The translations under genes and the position numbers were made by a program. Below are positions 24,367-35,240 of a stretch of DNA of 64,000 bases, piece by piece; the stretch's first letter is position 1; every line of letters starts with the position of its first letter. The stretch comes from Aralia elata. Taxonomy: Eukaryota; Streptophyta; Magnoliopsida; Apiales; Araliaceae. The stretch is from assembly GCA_034770075.1 (NCBI GenBank), contig CM068386.1:45545990-45609989 (forward strand), written 5' to 3'. A model generated the notes under the pieces. The model did not search any database and had not been told where the DNA came from. It saw nothing but the letters and a program-made list of their open reading frames with translations.

Positions 24367-25260
24367 ATGTCAAACTCACTATCACTGTATAGCATACTTG
24401 ATGCTAACAAACTGACCGGACCGAATTACACGGACTGGTTAAGGAATCTGAGAATTGTTCTCACTGCTGAAAAGATTTCTTATGTCCTAAATTCGTCAGT
24501 CCTTGCAAATGTTGCAAAAACAGCCTTTGAGGAAGAGATTGCTACTTTCAGAAAGTGGCAAGATGATGCAATCTTGGCTCAATGCATCATGCTCGCATCC
24601 ATGAGTAACGAGCTTCAGCGTCAGCATGAAACTATGGATGCTCCTACTATATTGCTGCACCTCAAGGAGTTGTATGGTGACCAAAGTAGGACTGCTAGAT
24701 ATCAGATATCTAAGGAGCTCTTTTGATCTCGGATGACCGAGGGCACTACCGTTGAAACTCATATCCTAAAGATGATCAATCTGATTGAACAACTTTGATA
24801 GCTAGGGTTCGTAATGGATGGGGAATTAAGTTAAGATTTGATCTTGTAGTCACTCCTAGACACCTTCTCATAATTTGTTGTGAATTTTCACATGAATAAG
24901 TTGGACGTCAGCTTGCCTGAGTTACTTAACATGCTGAAAACTACTAAAGGTCACTTCTCATCCAACAAGAACCAAGCCTTACTAGTGGATGATTCTTCCA
25001 AGAAAAGGAAGAGGCCCAAGGTATCTTCTGAAAAGAAGAAAAAGAAGAAGGCTAAGGGCAAGGGCAAGACAAAAGGAAAGGATAAAAAGAAAGCTGATCT
25101 TGATAGCAAAGGAATATACTACCATTGCAATAAGCTGGGACACTGGAAGATGAACTGGAAGGAGTATCTTGCGGACCAAAAGAAGCTTGGAGAAGCTTCG
25201 ACTTCCGATCTAGGTTTGTTCATGATTGAAATTAATTTTTCTGAAAGTCAAAATTCTATT
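24367..25260 (+). pseudogene. Element E gag remnant
   Basis: The ATG at 24367 starts MSNSLSLYSILDANKLTGPN, a copia gag opening, followed by YTDWLRNLRIVL and the helical gag core. A TGA at 24724-24726 and further breaks near 24798-24880 interrupt it. The second part has a Lys-rich stretch (25010-25100) and a zinc knuckle in which two Cys are lost (YHCNKLGHWKMNWKEYL, near 25120). The frame ends at the junction with LARD, where TAG at 25267 lies in LARD sequence. Confidence 0.88.
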
Positions 25261-26136
25261 TATCGCTAGAGTACTATTTATTGGATTAAATAAATAGTTG
25301 AAGGATAATATTATTGGACGAGTTATTTATTGTAAAGACGCTAACCCAAAATATGGGTGAGATATATGTACGTTGATGTATATGATTATGGGGAGGTAAT
25401 CGGGAAGAGTAGCGATCGCGAATCGTGAATACCCTTGTAATTTGGGTTTATTAATATTATTAATGAAATATTATTTTTATGCGACGTGTTTTAAGGTTAT
25501 TTTATAACCTGGATGAGGTCAATGTATGAATTTTTATGCGTTGTTGAACCGTAGGAGTGAATAATTGATTTTTGCAAACGATCGCAAAATCACTATTCAC
25601 CGGGCACGTTTCCCGAGGCACTATTCACGCCATTATATTTTTCGTGTCTTTTTCGACCTTAATAAATTTCATAAATACGTGTATGCGTACGAATAATTTT
25701 TCCAAGTGGCGGAAATTTTATTTGAGCTGATACGTGATTTTATCCGTATCCGAAATGTATTAAATGGGTGTTCCGAATATTTGGACAAATTCCATAATAA
25801 TTATTTTTACCCATCCCAATATTTATGGTAATACCCATTTTAATTTTGGGTAGAGTTATTTACCAGTTTCGGTACAAAAGTGGGAGTTTTCGGATATAAT
25901 TTTGGTATTTTTTGGTATTTGATTTGGCTTATTGCTCCAAGTGGGAACCACAAAACCATTTTCCACCAATCAAATTGCTAGGAATGAGAGAGTGGGGAGA
26001 GCACTTGCCGGCAAAGCCTTTGAAATATTGGCCACCTTGAGCCTTACACCCATTTCTCCCACTTCTCCCTAAATTCCTCCACTTCTCCCAAATAATTTAT
26101 TTCCTCCCATTCCCTTCCTTGGCTAAGTTCAGCAAA

Positions 26137-26144
26137 TATATATA
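26137..26144 (+). promoter_or_regulatory. TATA box of LARD 5' LTR
   Basis: TATATATA just before a GAGAGAGAGAG tract; the same arrangement recurs in the right LTR near 32660. It fits the position of an LTR promoter. Confidence 0.55.
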
Positions 26145-26175
26145 GAGAGAGAGAGATGGAAAATCTGCAGCCAAG

Positions 26176-26283
26176 ATGAAGAAGAAAGAAGGAGAAGTCG
26201 CCGGAAAAGTCGCCGGAAAAGGAAGAAAGTCGCCGAAAAAAGGAAGAAAGAAGAAGAAGAGGAAGAGCTCCAAGCAACTCTAA
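26176..26283 (+). CDS. Small Lys-rich ORF in LARD LTR leader (doubtful)
   Basis: A 35-residue frame beginning MKKKEGEVAGKVAGKG and ending in a KKKKRKSSKQL tail. It starts about 35 bases after the TATA box, where the transcript would begin; a 7-residue frame overlaps its start. The internal AGTCGCCGGAAA repeats explain its Val-Ala-Gly-Lys repeats. The right LTR copy (32698-32805) keeps the frame with one Lys-to-Glu change. No known family; it may be chance coding in a purine-rich leader. Confidence 0.2.
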   Translation: MKKKEGEVAGKVAGKGRKSPKKGRKKKKRKSSKQL

Positions 26284-26952
26284 TAAACCCTAGCTAGCTT
26301 ATCTATCATCTATAAGAGATTTACAGAGGTAACATCTCATTAAATCCATTCCATTCGATTTCTTGTTAAGTTTTTGAAGTTTTCTTAGTTTTGAGCTCCT
26401 AAGCTTGTGGGTCGGATTTGTGTCAATTCTTGTTGGTTTTGTTTGTGTTGGAAGGTTGTAAATGTTGTTAAGAGGTTATATAAGCCATTAATAACATCAA
26501 AGTGGAACAAAAACGCAATAAATCCGTACCTATGCTTAAGGAGGATGAAGAACATGAAGAACAATGAACTTTGGACATGAACTTAGACATTTGGACGATT
26601 TAGAGGACTTTGTAGCTATGATTTCGTGTTGGTTTAATTTATTTGTTGTTATGGTATTGTAGTTCCATGGATTACCAAGTTAACCCAACTGGAATCGAGT
26701 AAAAAGGTGTTAAAACAAAGATTTGGTGATGATTTTAGTGAAGAACACATAGAACATTCAAAACAGAGCATGAGTTGATACTTTGGCCTAAGATTTGGCC
26801 ATGTTAATGTTAGTGGGTAGCTCTGAATTTTTGATATGTTGTAGCTCTATGTCTTAGGAGTCCATAGAGTCCGGAACGGACCAATTTGAAGGTCTAGAGA
26901 AGAAGTTACGAGGTTTGGAGTGAAGGACGGTCAAAATCGCGATGTCTGACAA

Positions 26953-27060
26953 GGGCCACCAGGCCAGCCGCGCGCCCGCACCAAGGCCCCGCGCGCCCGC
27001 GCGCGCGCGCTGCCGCACGCCGTGCGCCTGGTGCCGCCCGCCCGCGTGTGCGCTGCCCGA
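26953..27060. repeat. GC-rich block in LARD LTR, about 21-base period
   Basis: About 85% GC in AT-rich surroundings. CGCGCGCCCGC starts at 26969 and 26990 (21 bases), and TGCCGC at 27011 and 27032 (21 bases), with a further TGCCC at 27054. An identical block is at about 33475-33585 in the right LTR. Confidence 0.75.
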
Positions 27061-28720
27061 CTCAGCTTCGACGTCCGTTGGGAAAATGGCCATAACTTTC
27101 TCATACGGACTCGGATTTAGGCGATTCAAGATGATCCGGAAAGCTTAGAGATAGACCTACAACATCCATTAATTAGAATTAAAATTTATTACCTGGAACA
27201 ATTTTGAAATTAACCGTTTTTAGGGCTATTGTGCAAACGGTAGGCGTCGGTCATGCGTGTGTGCATAATATAATGCTCCCGACATTGTTAAATGGTGTTC
27301 TAAGTTCTAAAACATGATTATTATGAATTATAATGATACTTAATTAACCAATGAGTATTAGATAAATTGAATGGGCATGTTAGGCGTACGCAAATGCATG
27401 TCGCCTGGGCGTTCGAATAATCAAGTTTGGCGTATAGACGTGCAAGCGTCGTAACGCCGTAACTAGTGTGTATAATCTTGTTTAATATTGTGTTTCTAAT
27501 AATAATGAAACATGATAGTGTGTTATAAACCAATGTATGAGCATGCTAAGCACATGCAAAGGAGGCGAATTAGGTGTGTGACGTGTAAACGTCGAAACGC
27601 CGCGTAAAGTTTTAAAGAACTTAAATAGTATTTCGATTTAAACAAAACGAACATTATAAGATATGATGTGGGTTTATAATATAAACCATTATATGAAGCC
27701 TTTTTAGTGGCTAATTGGTATTTTATTGTTAAATAAATTGTATAGGATATTTGAAGGACGAGCCATCATAATTTGGCAAGGAACGCTTAAAGGCAAGTTC
27801 TTTCAGTAACTTGTTAACTTGTTTAAATGTATTGATGTACATGACTTGATTACTAAATCTTTCACTATTATGTGGATTATATGAGAGCATGATTAAAGTG
27901 TGCATAATGTGCAATTATGTGATTATATTGTTCTATGTGGAACTTGAATTATTGTAAATATACAATGTGAGATGCATGAAGTATGCTGTGAGATACATGA
28001 TGCATATATATGGATGAATTGCATAAGATTTATAATGCATGAGTAAGATGCATAGTATGAGAATCATGATGCATGGATAAAATGCAAACTTATGTGTTAC
28101 GTGAAGCATGAAATGTGAAAACTGTCAGTTCTTGCTGAGCCGTCGTGCTCATTCTTGCAAAATAAAACTTTTGCAGATTTTACGATGCAATGCAATTGTC
28201 TTAACATCGTGATGATAAGGATTAGAGGCGCATGGATACAAGAAGGTCGCTAAATGTTCCTCTATTGTAATTATTTAGCTATGATGACGGTATATGATGT
28301 ACTGGAATTTGTCTATGTAAACCTTGAGTTAGAAATGAAGGTTATCCATTATAGTATTTATGATGTGATTATGTTAGTTACTTGTTATAGTAAACTAGAA
28401 GGATGACAATGATGTACAAAGGACATTTTTTTTATATAACGAATGTATAGTTGTTGAATAACTTTGCGTATATTCAGGGATTGAATAAAGTCAGAATCTG
28501 AACCTTGCGTTCACATAGGAGATTTTGTAAATGATCATGGTATTTATTCAACCTTGGTCATAAGTGTTTTATTTAAGGTCTTCGTGCCTGGGATTAGATG
28601 AGGATATGTTGTTATATTATTGTAATTACATATTTTTAGTAAGCCTATGTTGTATGGGTAGTACCGTGACGTACCAGACCCGGGTTCAAGGTAAGACCCG
28701 AGTTTCGGGGGCGTTACAGT

Positions 28721-28732
28721 TGGTATCAGAGC
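28721..28732 (+). promoter_or_regulatory. LARD primer-binding site (initiator tRNA-Met)
   Basis: TGGTATCAGAGC two bases after the LTR end GTTACA. Confidence 0.92.
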
Positions 28733-29280
28733 TGATAGGTTATGAACCTTAGGTAAGAGTACCTTAGGCTATAACTGTAGTGAAGAAAGATAATAATGAT
28801 GAAGATAGTGAAGGAATAAAACTCAAATAGAGTTTAATTGATAGTAAATGAATTTAGAAAATTCATAGTAAGAGTTGAGATATATATAAGACGATTCAAA
28901 GAAGAATCTCGATGCGTTATAAAAGATGAGAATTGGGAGTTACCTGACTCCAGTGATATAGATGATAAGTATTGATCAATAGACGAGGTCTATAAGTCGT
29001 AAAGGCATAAAATCATATATTATGATTAAAGAGAAGAGTATAGAAGGTCGTAGGATGAAACGATCGTAGAGTAAGATCACGAAGTGATTGGATTAAGTCA
29101 TAGAATGGCAGATGATCAATTGAATGATCGAAAATTTTAGCTCAATGTTATAGATAGATGGTACTATGAGATAGTATGAGTAAAACTCGAGAAGAGTTAT
29201 GGATGATGAAACACGAATTAAATTCTTGTTAAGCAACGAGTAAGCTAGGATTGGGGGTGATTTCAATTGAGGACTCATGT

Positions 29281-29520
29281 TAGTGGCTGAGTTGTACAAT
29301 TCCTTGTATGGGCGGGGGATTCGTGCTTGGTTTGAGAACCACTTAGCTTCCTATATCGGTATAGTGGTTGAGTTGAACAATTCCTTGTATGGGCGGGGAA
29401 TTTGTGCTTGGTGTAACAACCCCTTAGCCTCCTATATTGATTAGTGGCCGAGTTGATCGATTCCTTGTATGGGCAGGGGATTGTGATGGGTTCGACAATC
29501 ACTTAGCTTCCTATATTGAT
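29281..29520 (+). repeat. LARD internal tandem repeat, about 80 bases x 3
   Basis: The word TTCCTTGTATGGGC starts at 29300, 29381 and 29461; each unit also carries GTGGC/TTGAGTTG and a CTTAGC(T/C)TCCTATAT end. Units are diverged but collinear. Confidence 0.85.
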
Positions 29521-30639
29521 AATCGTTGGAACCTAGTATCGCGCTATCACTATACGTATGACGAGAAGGTGATTCTTTTCTCATATCTATATTTGATGGT
29601 TAGAGAATAATAAGATTAGGTGCGAGTTCTTGAAACTCATACTTATGGTAAGTTCGTGACTCATAATCATATGGTATGGTGGAACCCCTCAGCGAATGGA
29701 CGATTTTGGTCTGACTAGGATAAGTTTCTAAACCCATATGATTGTGGTAAGTTCCTGAACTCATAATGTGTGGTAAGTTTGATGAACTATATTGGGGTAT
29801 CGAAAGGTTGTGGATTTAGAACTGTGAATTCTCAAAATGATGAGCATTGATGGAGTTAGAAATCGATAGAATTATTAAATAGTGGAGAAATGGGAGAAAT
29901 TGAAGTTGATGGGGAGACATGGATATTCCAAATCTTCTAGCTATGCTAGACTTCGAAATTTATTGACTTCGTGCTGACATTTGCACTTTTGCTCTTCGAA
30001 AAATGTATGGGGCCAGATTTCTGGACCAAGGATTTTAAATGTACTATTATTCATATGTTTATGCTAATAGTTTCGGCTAGACAAAGTTGATTTGAAAATA
30101 TCAAAATGTATTTTTAAATTGTCATCAATGCATCATGAAACCTGGTGCAGAATGACAGATGATGGAGTCATCAATGCAGATTAACCTAGTGTTGGATGTG
30201 ATCATAGTATCGTCAACCCACTATGGTATGATGTAGTATGACAAAATCACGAAATGACGGAATCCTCAACGGACTGTAGAAACAGTGCGGTATCATGACG
30301 TCATAAAATGATTTTTGTTTTCTTTAAAGTATGAAAAAGTATGCCAATTGAGTTGGCTAAAATAATTCGATTGATGTCCGGATTGTTAACAAAAGTCTAA
30401 GCTATTTGATTCGGCTAGACAAATGTTGAAATATACTTATGCAAGCATTATTTGAGAATTTATGCCTAAACCAAATTGTTTTGGTGTGGAATTTTATAGT
30501 AAGCTGAGGTGAACAACCCTATTATTGGGGTATTTGATGTCGGAATAATCCCGACTGACCCTATGGTGGTCAAGCAAACGCATATAGTCGTTTAGCTAGA
30601 AAGTTGTGCACAACGTCAAAGTACTAAAGGCTGATCACC

Positions 30640-30870
30640 TGGCGTACGGAGGTAGTAATACCCGTAAACCTCTATGTTCATGGTCTTTATGAGGTAGATT
30701 ACCTTTTCTTAATTGAAATCGGTAGGGGTAGTAATACCCGTAAACCTCAATGTTCATGTTCTTTATGGCCCCCAGCAGGGGTAGATTACCTTTTTCATAA
30801 TTGAAATCGGTAGGGGTAGTAATACCCGTAAACCTCTATGGTCATGGTCTTTATGGCCCCTCAGCATAAT
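30640..30870 (+). repeat. LARD internal tandem repeat, 76-88 bases x 3
   Basis: GTAATACCCGTAAACCTC begins at 30655, 30731 and 30819; the spacers share GTTCATG(G/T)TCTTTATG and GTAGATTACCTTTT. Confidence 0.85.
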
Positions 30871-31109
30871 ATGAAAAGTTTTTAAGGAATATTTTATTTC
30901 CTATTTGTTCAAGTTACTTCACAATTATTAAACAGTTGTTGAAGGTTCCTATTATTCGGGAAACTGATTGTGGGAAGGGTAATTTTCCCAGGGAGAAGTA
31001 GTCGTAGAGTGCGACAATTTTAAGTGAATCCTTGAAAGAGGATAGTGTAAAGGTTAGATTGAAAACCTAGTTTTGATGGGTAGGATGAGCAAAGATGAAT
31101 GCGTTGAAA

Positions 31110-31143
31110 TTTCGAGGACGAAATTCTTAGAAGAAGGGGTGGA
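31110..31143 (+). promoter_or_regulatory. LARD first polypurine-type junction
   Basis: TTCGAGGACGAAATTCTTAG and AAGAAGGGGTGGA lead into TGTAATATCCCG at 31144, which reads like a gypsy polypurine tract and LTR start. No matching LTR follows, so it appears to be a fossil junction. Confidence 0.5.
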
Positions 31144-31375
31144 TGTAATATCCCGAATGTTTATGAGTTAGTAAATCATGATATTAAATTATTATGATGA
31201 TTGTGGCATACAATGATCCTTAGAAAAGGAAATTGATGGGTTAAACATAGGATAATACTCAGAGATTAAGTAGGTTATATAAAATCTATGTTATAGTAAT
31301 ACGTTGAAATTATTCAACGATAAAATTTCGGAGGAAATTAGACGAAAACCGAGTAAGAGGTTTGATATTTGTGAT

Positions 31376-31408
31376 TCCGATGACGGAATCCTTATAAGGA
31401 GGGAAGGA
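31376..31408 (+). promoter_or_regulatory. LARD polypurine tract with stem-loop, next to the 3' LTR
   Basis: GATTCCG and CGGAATC form a perfect 7-base stem with an ATGA loop, followed by AAGGAGGGAAGGA and then TGTGACAACCCG at 31409. This is the best candidate for the functional 3' LTR start. Confidence 0.65.
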
Positions 31409-34400
31409 TGTGACAACCCGGATTTTCGACAATAATTATAATAAGAATTTAATATAGAATAATTCTTATTATGATTCGAGTTTGAATATATATGTGTTAT
31501 ATATATCCATGTGATTTTTGGTGAGCTTAATATGTATATATATAAATGTGAAATATATACATAGATTCGGAATGAATGAGTTAATAGTTAATTATTGTAA
31601 CGATCGCGAGTCATGGGTAGCTTGATAATTCGAGCTTATGAATATTATTGAATGAAATAGACTTTTATTGATAATATTATGTGGTAAGTGTTTAAAGGTT
31701 ATATTATAACCTAGATTATGTGTAGACGATGATTAGTAAGTATGAAAGTTTTCGTATTAGCTAATTTGGCGGATTCGAGAAATATCGCTAGAGTACTATT
31801 TATTGGATTAAATAAATAGTTGAAGGATAATATTATTGGACGAGTTATTTATTGTAAAGACGCTAACCCAAAATATGGGTGAGATATATGTACGTTGATG
31901 TATATGATTATGGGGAGTTAATCGGGAAGAGTAGCGATCGCGAATCGTGAATACCCTTGTAATTTGGGTTTATTAATATTATTAATGAAATATTATTTTT
32001 ATGCGACGTGTTTTAAGGTTATTTTATAACCTGGATGAGGTCAATGTATGAATTTTTATGCGTTGTTGAACCGTAGGAGTGAATAATTGATTTTTGCAAA
32101 AGATCGCAAAATCACTATTCACCGGGCACGTTTCTCGAGGCACTATTCACGCCATTATATTTTTCGTGTCTTTTTCGACCTTAATAAATTTCATAAATAC
32201 GTGTATGCGTACGAATAATTTTTCCAAGTGGCGGAAATTTTATTTGAGCTGATACGTGATTTTATCCGTATCCGAAATGTATTAAATGGGTGTTCCGAAT
32301 ATTTGGACAAATCCCATAATAATTATTTTTACCCATCCCAATATTTATGGTAATACCCATTTTAATTTTGGGTAGAGTTATTTACCAGTTTCGGTACAAA
32401 AGTGGGAGTTTTCGGATATAATTTTGGTATTTTTTGGTATTTGATTTGGCTTATTGCTCCAAGTGGAAACCACAAAACCATTTTCCACCAATCAAATTGC
32501 TAGGAATGAGAGAGTGGGGAGAGCACTTGCCGGCAAAGCCTTTGAAATATTGGCCACCTTGAGCCTTACACCCATTTCTCCCACTTCTCCCTAAATTCCT
32601 CCACTTCTCCCAAATAATTTATTTCCTCCCATTCCCTTCCTTGGCTAAGTTCAGCAAATATATATAGAGAGAGAGAGATGGAAAATCTGCAGCCAAGATG
32701 AAGAAGAAAGAAGGAGAAGTCGCCGGAAAAGTCGCCGGAAAAGGAAGAAAGTCGCCGGAAAAAGGAAGAAAGAAGAAGAAGAGGAAGAGCTCCAAGCAAC
32801 TCTAATAAACCCTAGCTAGCTTATCTATCATCTATAAGAGATTTACAGAGGTAACATCACATTAAATCCATTCCATTCGATTTCTTGTTAAGTTTTTCAA
32901 GTTTTCTTAGTTTTGAGCTCCTAAGCTTGTGGGTCGGATTTGTGTCGATTCTTGTTGGTTTTGTTTGTGTTGGATGGTTGTAAATGTTGTTAAGAGGTTA
33001 TATAAGCCATTAATAACATCAAAGTGGAATAAAAACGCAATAAATCCGTACCTATGCTTAAGGAGGATGAAGAACATGAAGAACAATGAACTTTGGACAT
33101 GAACTTAGACATTTGGACGATTTAGAGGACTTTGTAGCTATGATTTCGTGTTGGTTTAATTTATTTGTTGTTATGGTATTGTAGTTCCATGGATTACCAA
33201 GTTAACCCAACTGGAATCGAGTAAAAAGGTGTTAAAACAAAGATTTGGTGATGATTTTAGTGAAGAACACATAGAACATTCAAAACAGAGCATGAGTTGA
33301 TACTTTGGCCTAAGATTTGGCCATGTTAATGTTAGTGGGTAGCTCTGAATTTTTGATATGTTGTAGCTCTATGTCTTAGGAGTCCATAGAGTTCGGAACG
33401 GACCAATTTGAAGGTCTAGAGAAGAAGTTACGAGGTTTGGAGTGAAGGACGGTCAAAATCGCGATGTCTGACAAGGGCCACCAGGCCAGCCGCGCGCCCG
33501 CACCAAGGCCCCGCGCGCCCGCGCGCGCGCGCTGCCGCACGCCGTGCGCCTGGTGCCGCCCGCCCGCGTGTGCGCTGCCCGACTCAGCTTCGACGTCCGT
33601 TGGGAAAATGGCCATAACTTTCTCATACGGACTCGGATTTAGGCGATTCAAGATGATCCGGAAAGCTTAGAGATATACCTACAACATCCAGTAATTAGAA
33701 TTAAAATTTATTACCTGGAAAATTTTTGAAATTAACCGTTTTTAGGGCTATTGTGCAAACGGTAGGCGTCGGTCATGCGTGTGTGCATAATATAATGCTC
33801 CCGACATTGTTAAATGGTGTTCTAAGTTCTAAAACATGATTATTATGAATTATAATGATACTTAATTAACCAATGAGTATTAGATAAATTGAATGGGCAT
33901 GTTAGGCGTACGCAAATGCATGTCGCCTGGGCGTTCGAATAATCAAGTTTGGCGTATAGACGTGCAAGCGTCGTAACGCCGTAACTAGTGTGTATAATCT
34001 TGTTTAATATTGTGTTTCTAATAATAATGAAACATGATAGTGTGTTATAAACCAATGTATGAGCATGCTAAGCACATGCAAAGGAGGCGAATTAGGTGTG
34101 TGACGTGTAAACGTCGAAACGCCGCGTAAAGTTTTAAAGAACTTAAATAGTATTTCGATTTAAACAAAACGAACATTATAAGATATGATGTGGGTTTATA
34201 ATATAAACCATTATATGAAGCCTTTTTAGTGGCTAATTGGTATTTTATTGTTAAATAAATTGTATAGGATATTTGAAGGACGAGCCATCATAATTTGGCA
34301 AGGAACGCTTAAAGGCAAGTTCTTTCAGTAACTTGTTAACTTGTTTAAATGTATTGATGTACATGACTTGATTACTAAATCTTTCACTATTATGTGGATT

Positions 34401-35240
34401 ATATGAGAGCATGATTAAAGTGTGCATAATGTGCAATTATGTGATTATATTGTTCTATGTGGAACTTGAATTATTGTAAATATACAATGTGAGATGCATG
34501 AAGTATGCTGTGAGATACATGATGCATATATATGGATGAATTGCATAAGATTTATAATGCATGAGTAAGATGCATAGTATGAGAATCATGATGCATGGAT
34601 AAAATGCAAACTTATGTGTTACGTGAAGCATGAAATGTGAAAACTGTCAGTTCTTGCTGAGCCGTCGTGCTCATTCTTGCAAAATAAAACTTTTGCAGAT
34701 TTTACGATGCAATGCAATTGTCTTAACATCGTGATGATAAGGATTAGAGGCGCATGGATACAAGAATGTCGCTAAATGTTCCTCTATTGTAATTATTTAG
34801 CTATGATGACGGTATATGATGTACTGGAATTTGTCTATGTAAACCTTGAGTTAGAAATGAAGGTTATCCATTATAGTATTTATGATGTGATTATGTTAGT
34901 TACTTGTTATAGTAAACTAGAAGGATGACAATGATGTACAAAGGACATTTTTTTTATATAACGAATGTATAGTTGTTGAATAACTTTGCGTATATTCAGG
35001 GATTGGATAAAGTCAGAATCTGAACCTTGCGTTCACATAGGAGATTTTGTAAATGATCATGGTATTTATTCAACCTTGGTCATAAGTGTTTTATTTAAGG
35101 TCTTCGTGCCTGGGATTAGATGAGGATATGTTGTTATATTATTGTAATTACATATTTTTAGTAAGCCTATGTTGTATGGGTAGTACCGTGACGTACCAGA
35201 CCCGGGTTCAAGGTAAGACCCGAGTTTCGGGGGCGTTACA
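31409..35240 (+). repeat. LARD 3' LTR
   Basis: From TGTGACAACC to GGGGGCGTTACA, 3832 bases if the start is right; only 31783-35240 is matched in the left copy. The first 375 bases contain ACGATCGCGAGTCATGG (near 31600), related to AGCGATCGCGAATCGTGA (near 31930), suggesting an internal partial duplication of the LTR start. A TATA box, the small basic ORF (32698-32805) and the GC block recur. Confidence 0.75.
32698..32805 (+). CDS. Small Lys-rich ORF, right LARD LTR copy (doubtful)
   Basis: Same 35-residue frame as at 26176, with one Lys-to-Glu difference near residue 21. Duplicate LTR copies share it by descent, so conservation between them says little about function. Confidence 0.2.
   Translation: MKKKEGEVAGKVAGKGRKSPEKGRKKKKRKSSKQL

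Larger units (their letters stand above)
25261..28718 (+). repeat. LARD 5' LTR, left end truncated
   Basis: Starts abruptly at TATCGCTAGAG without TG or a duplication and ends GTTACA. Modules: TATA box (26137-26144), GA tract, a small basic ORF, a GC-rich block at 26953-27060, a TGAGC/GCTCA hairpin at 28136-28151, and the CCTGGGAT and GACCCG...CGGGGGCG terminal block. Confidence 0.85.
28733..31408 (+). other. LARD internal non-coding region
   Basis: No gag or pol similarity in any frame. It holds two short tandem-repeat blocks (29281-29520 and 30640-30870) and a CGGCTAGACAAA box at about 30075 and 30410. Block 30390-30650 resembles the 3' half of the element C LTR, with AACAACCCT, ACGCATATAGTCG and GGCTGATCACCT in order. 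It ends with two purine-tract/LTR-start junctions. The region looks assembled from LTR ends of several chromoviruses. Confidence 0.7.
25261..35240 (+). mobile_element. LARD-type non-autonomous LTR element inside E
   Basis: Two direct repeats of 3458 bases (25261-28718 and 31783-35240), with very few differences, flank a 2.7-3 kb internal region. That region has a tRNA-iMet primer site but no coding capacity. Both repeats end GGGGGCGTTACA. The 3' LTR probably starts at 31409 (TGTGACAACC after a purine tract), so the left LTR has lost about 375 bases together with the left duplication. Long LTRs, a primer site, a polypurine tract and no genes are the definition of a LARD. Its LTR 3' end resembles element C, so a chromovirus is the likely helper. 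Confidence 0.8.

Noticed and set aside
26942..27148. Arg/Pro/Ala-rich open frames over the GC block (also 33464-33670 and minus strand)
   Set aside because: They exist only because GC-rich sequence lacks stop codons; present on both strands with no family similarity.
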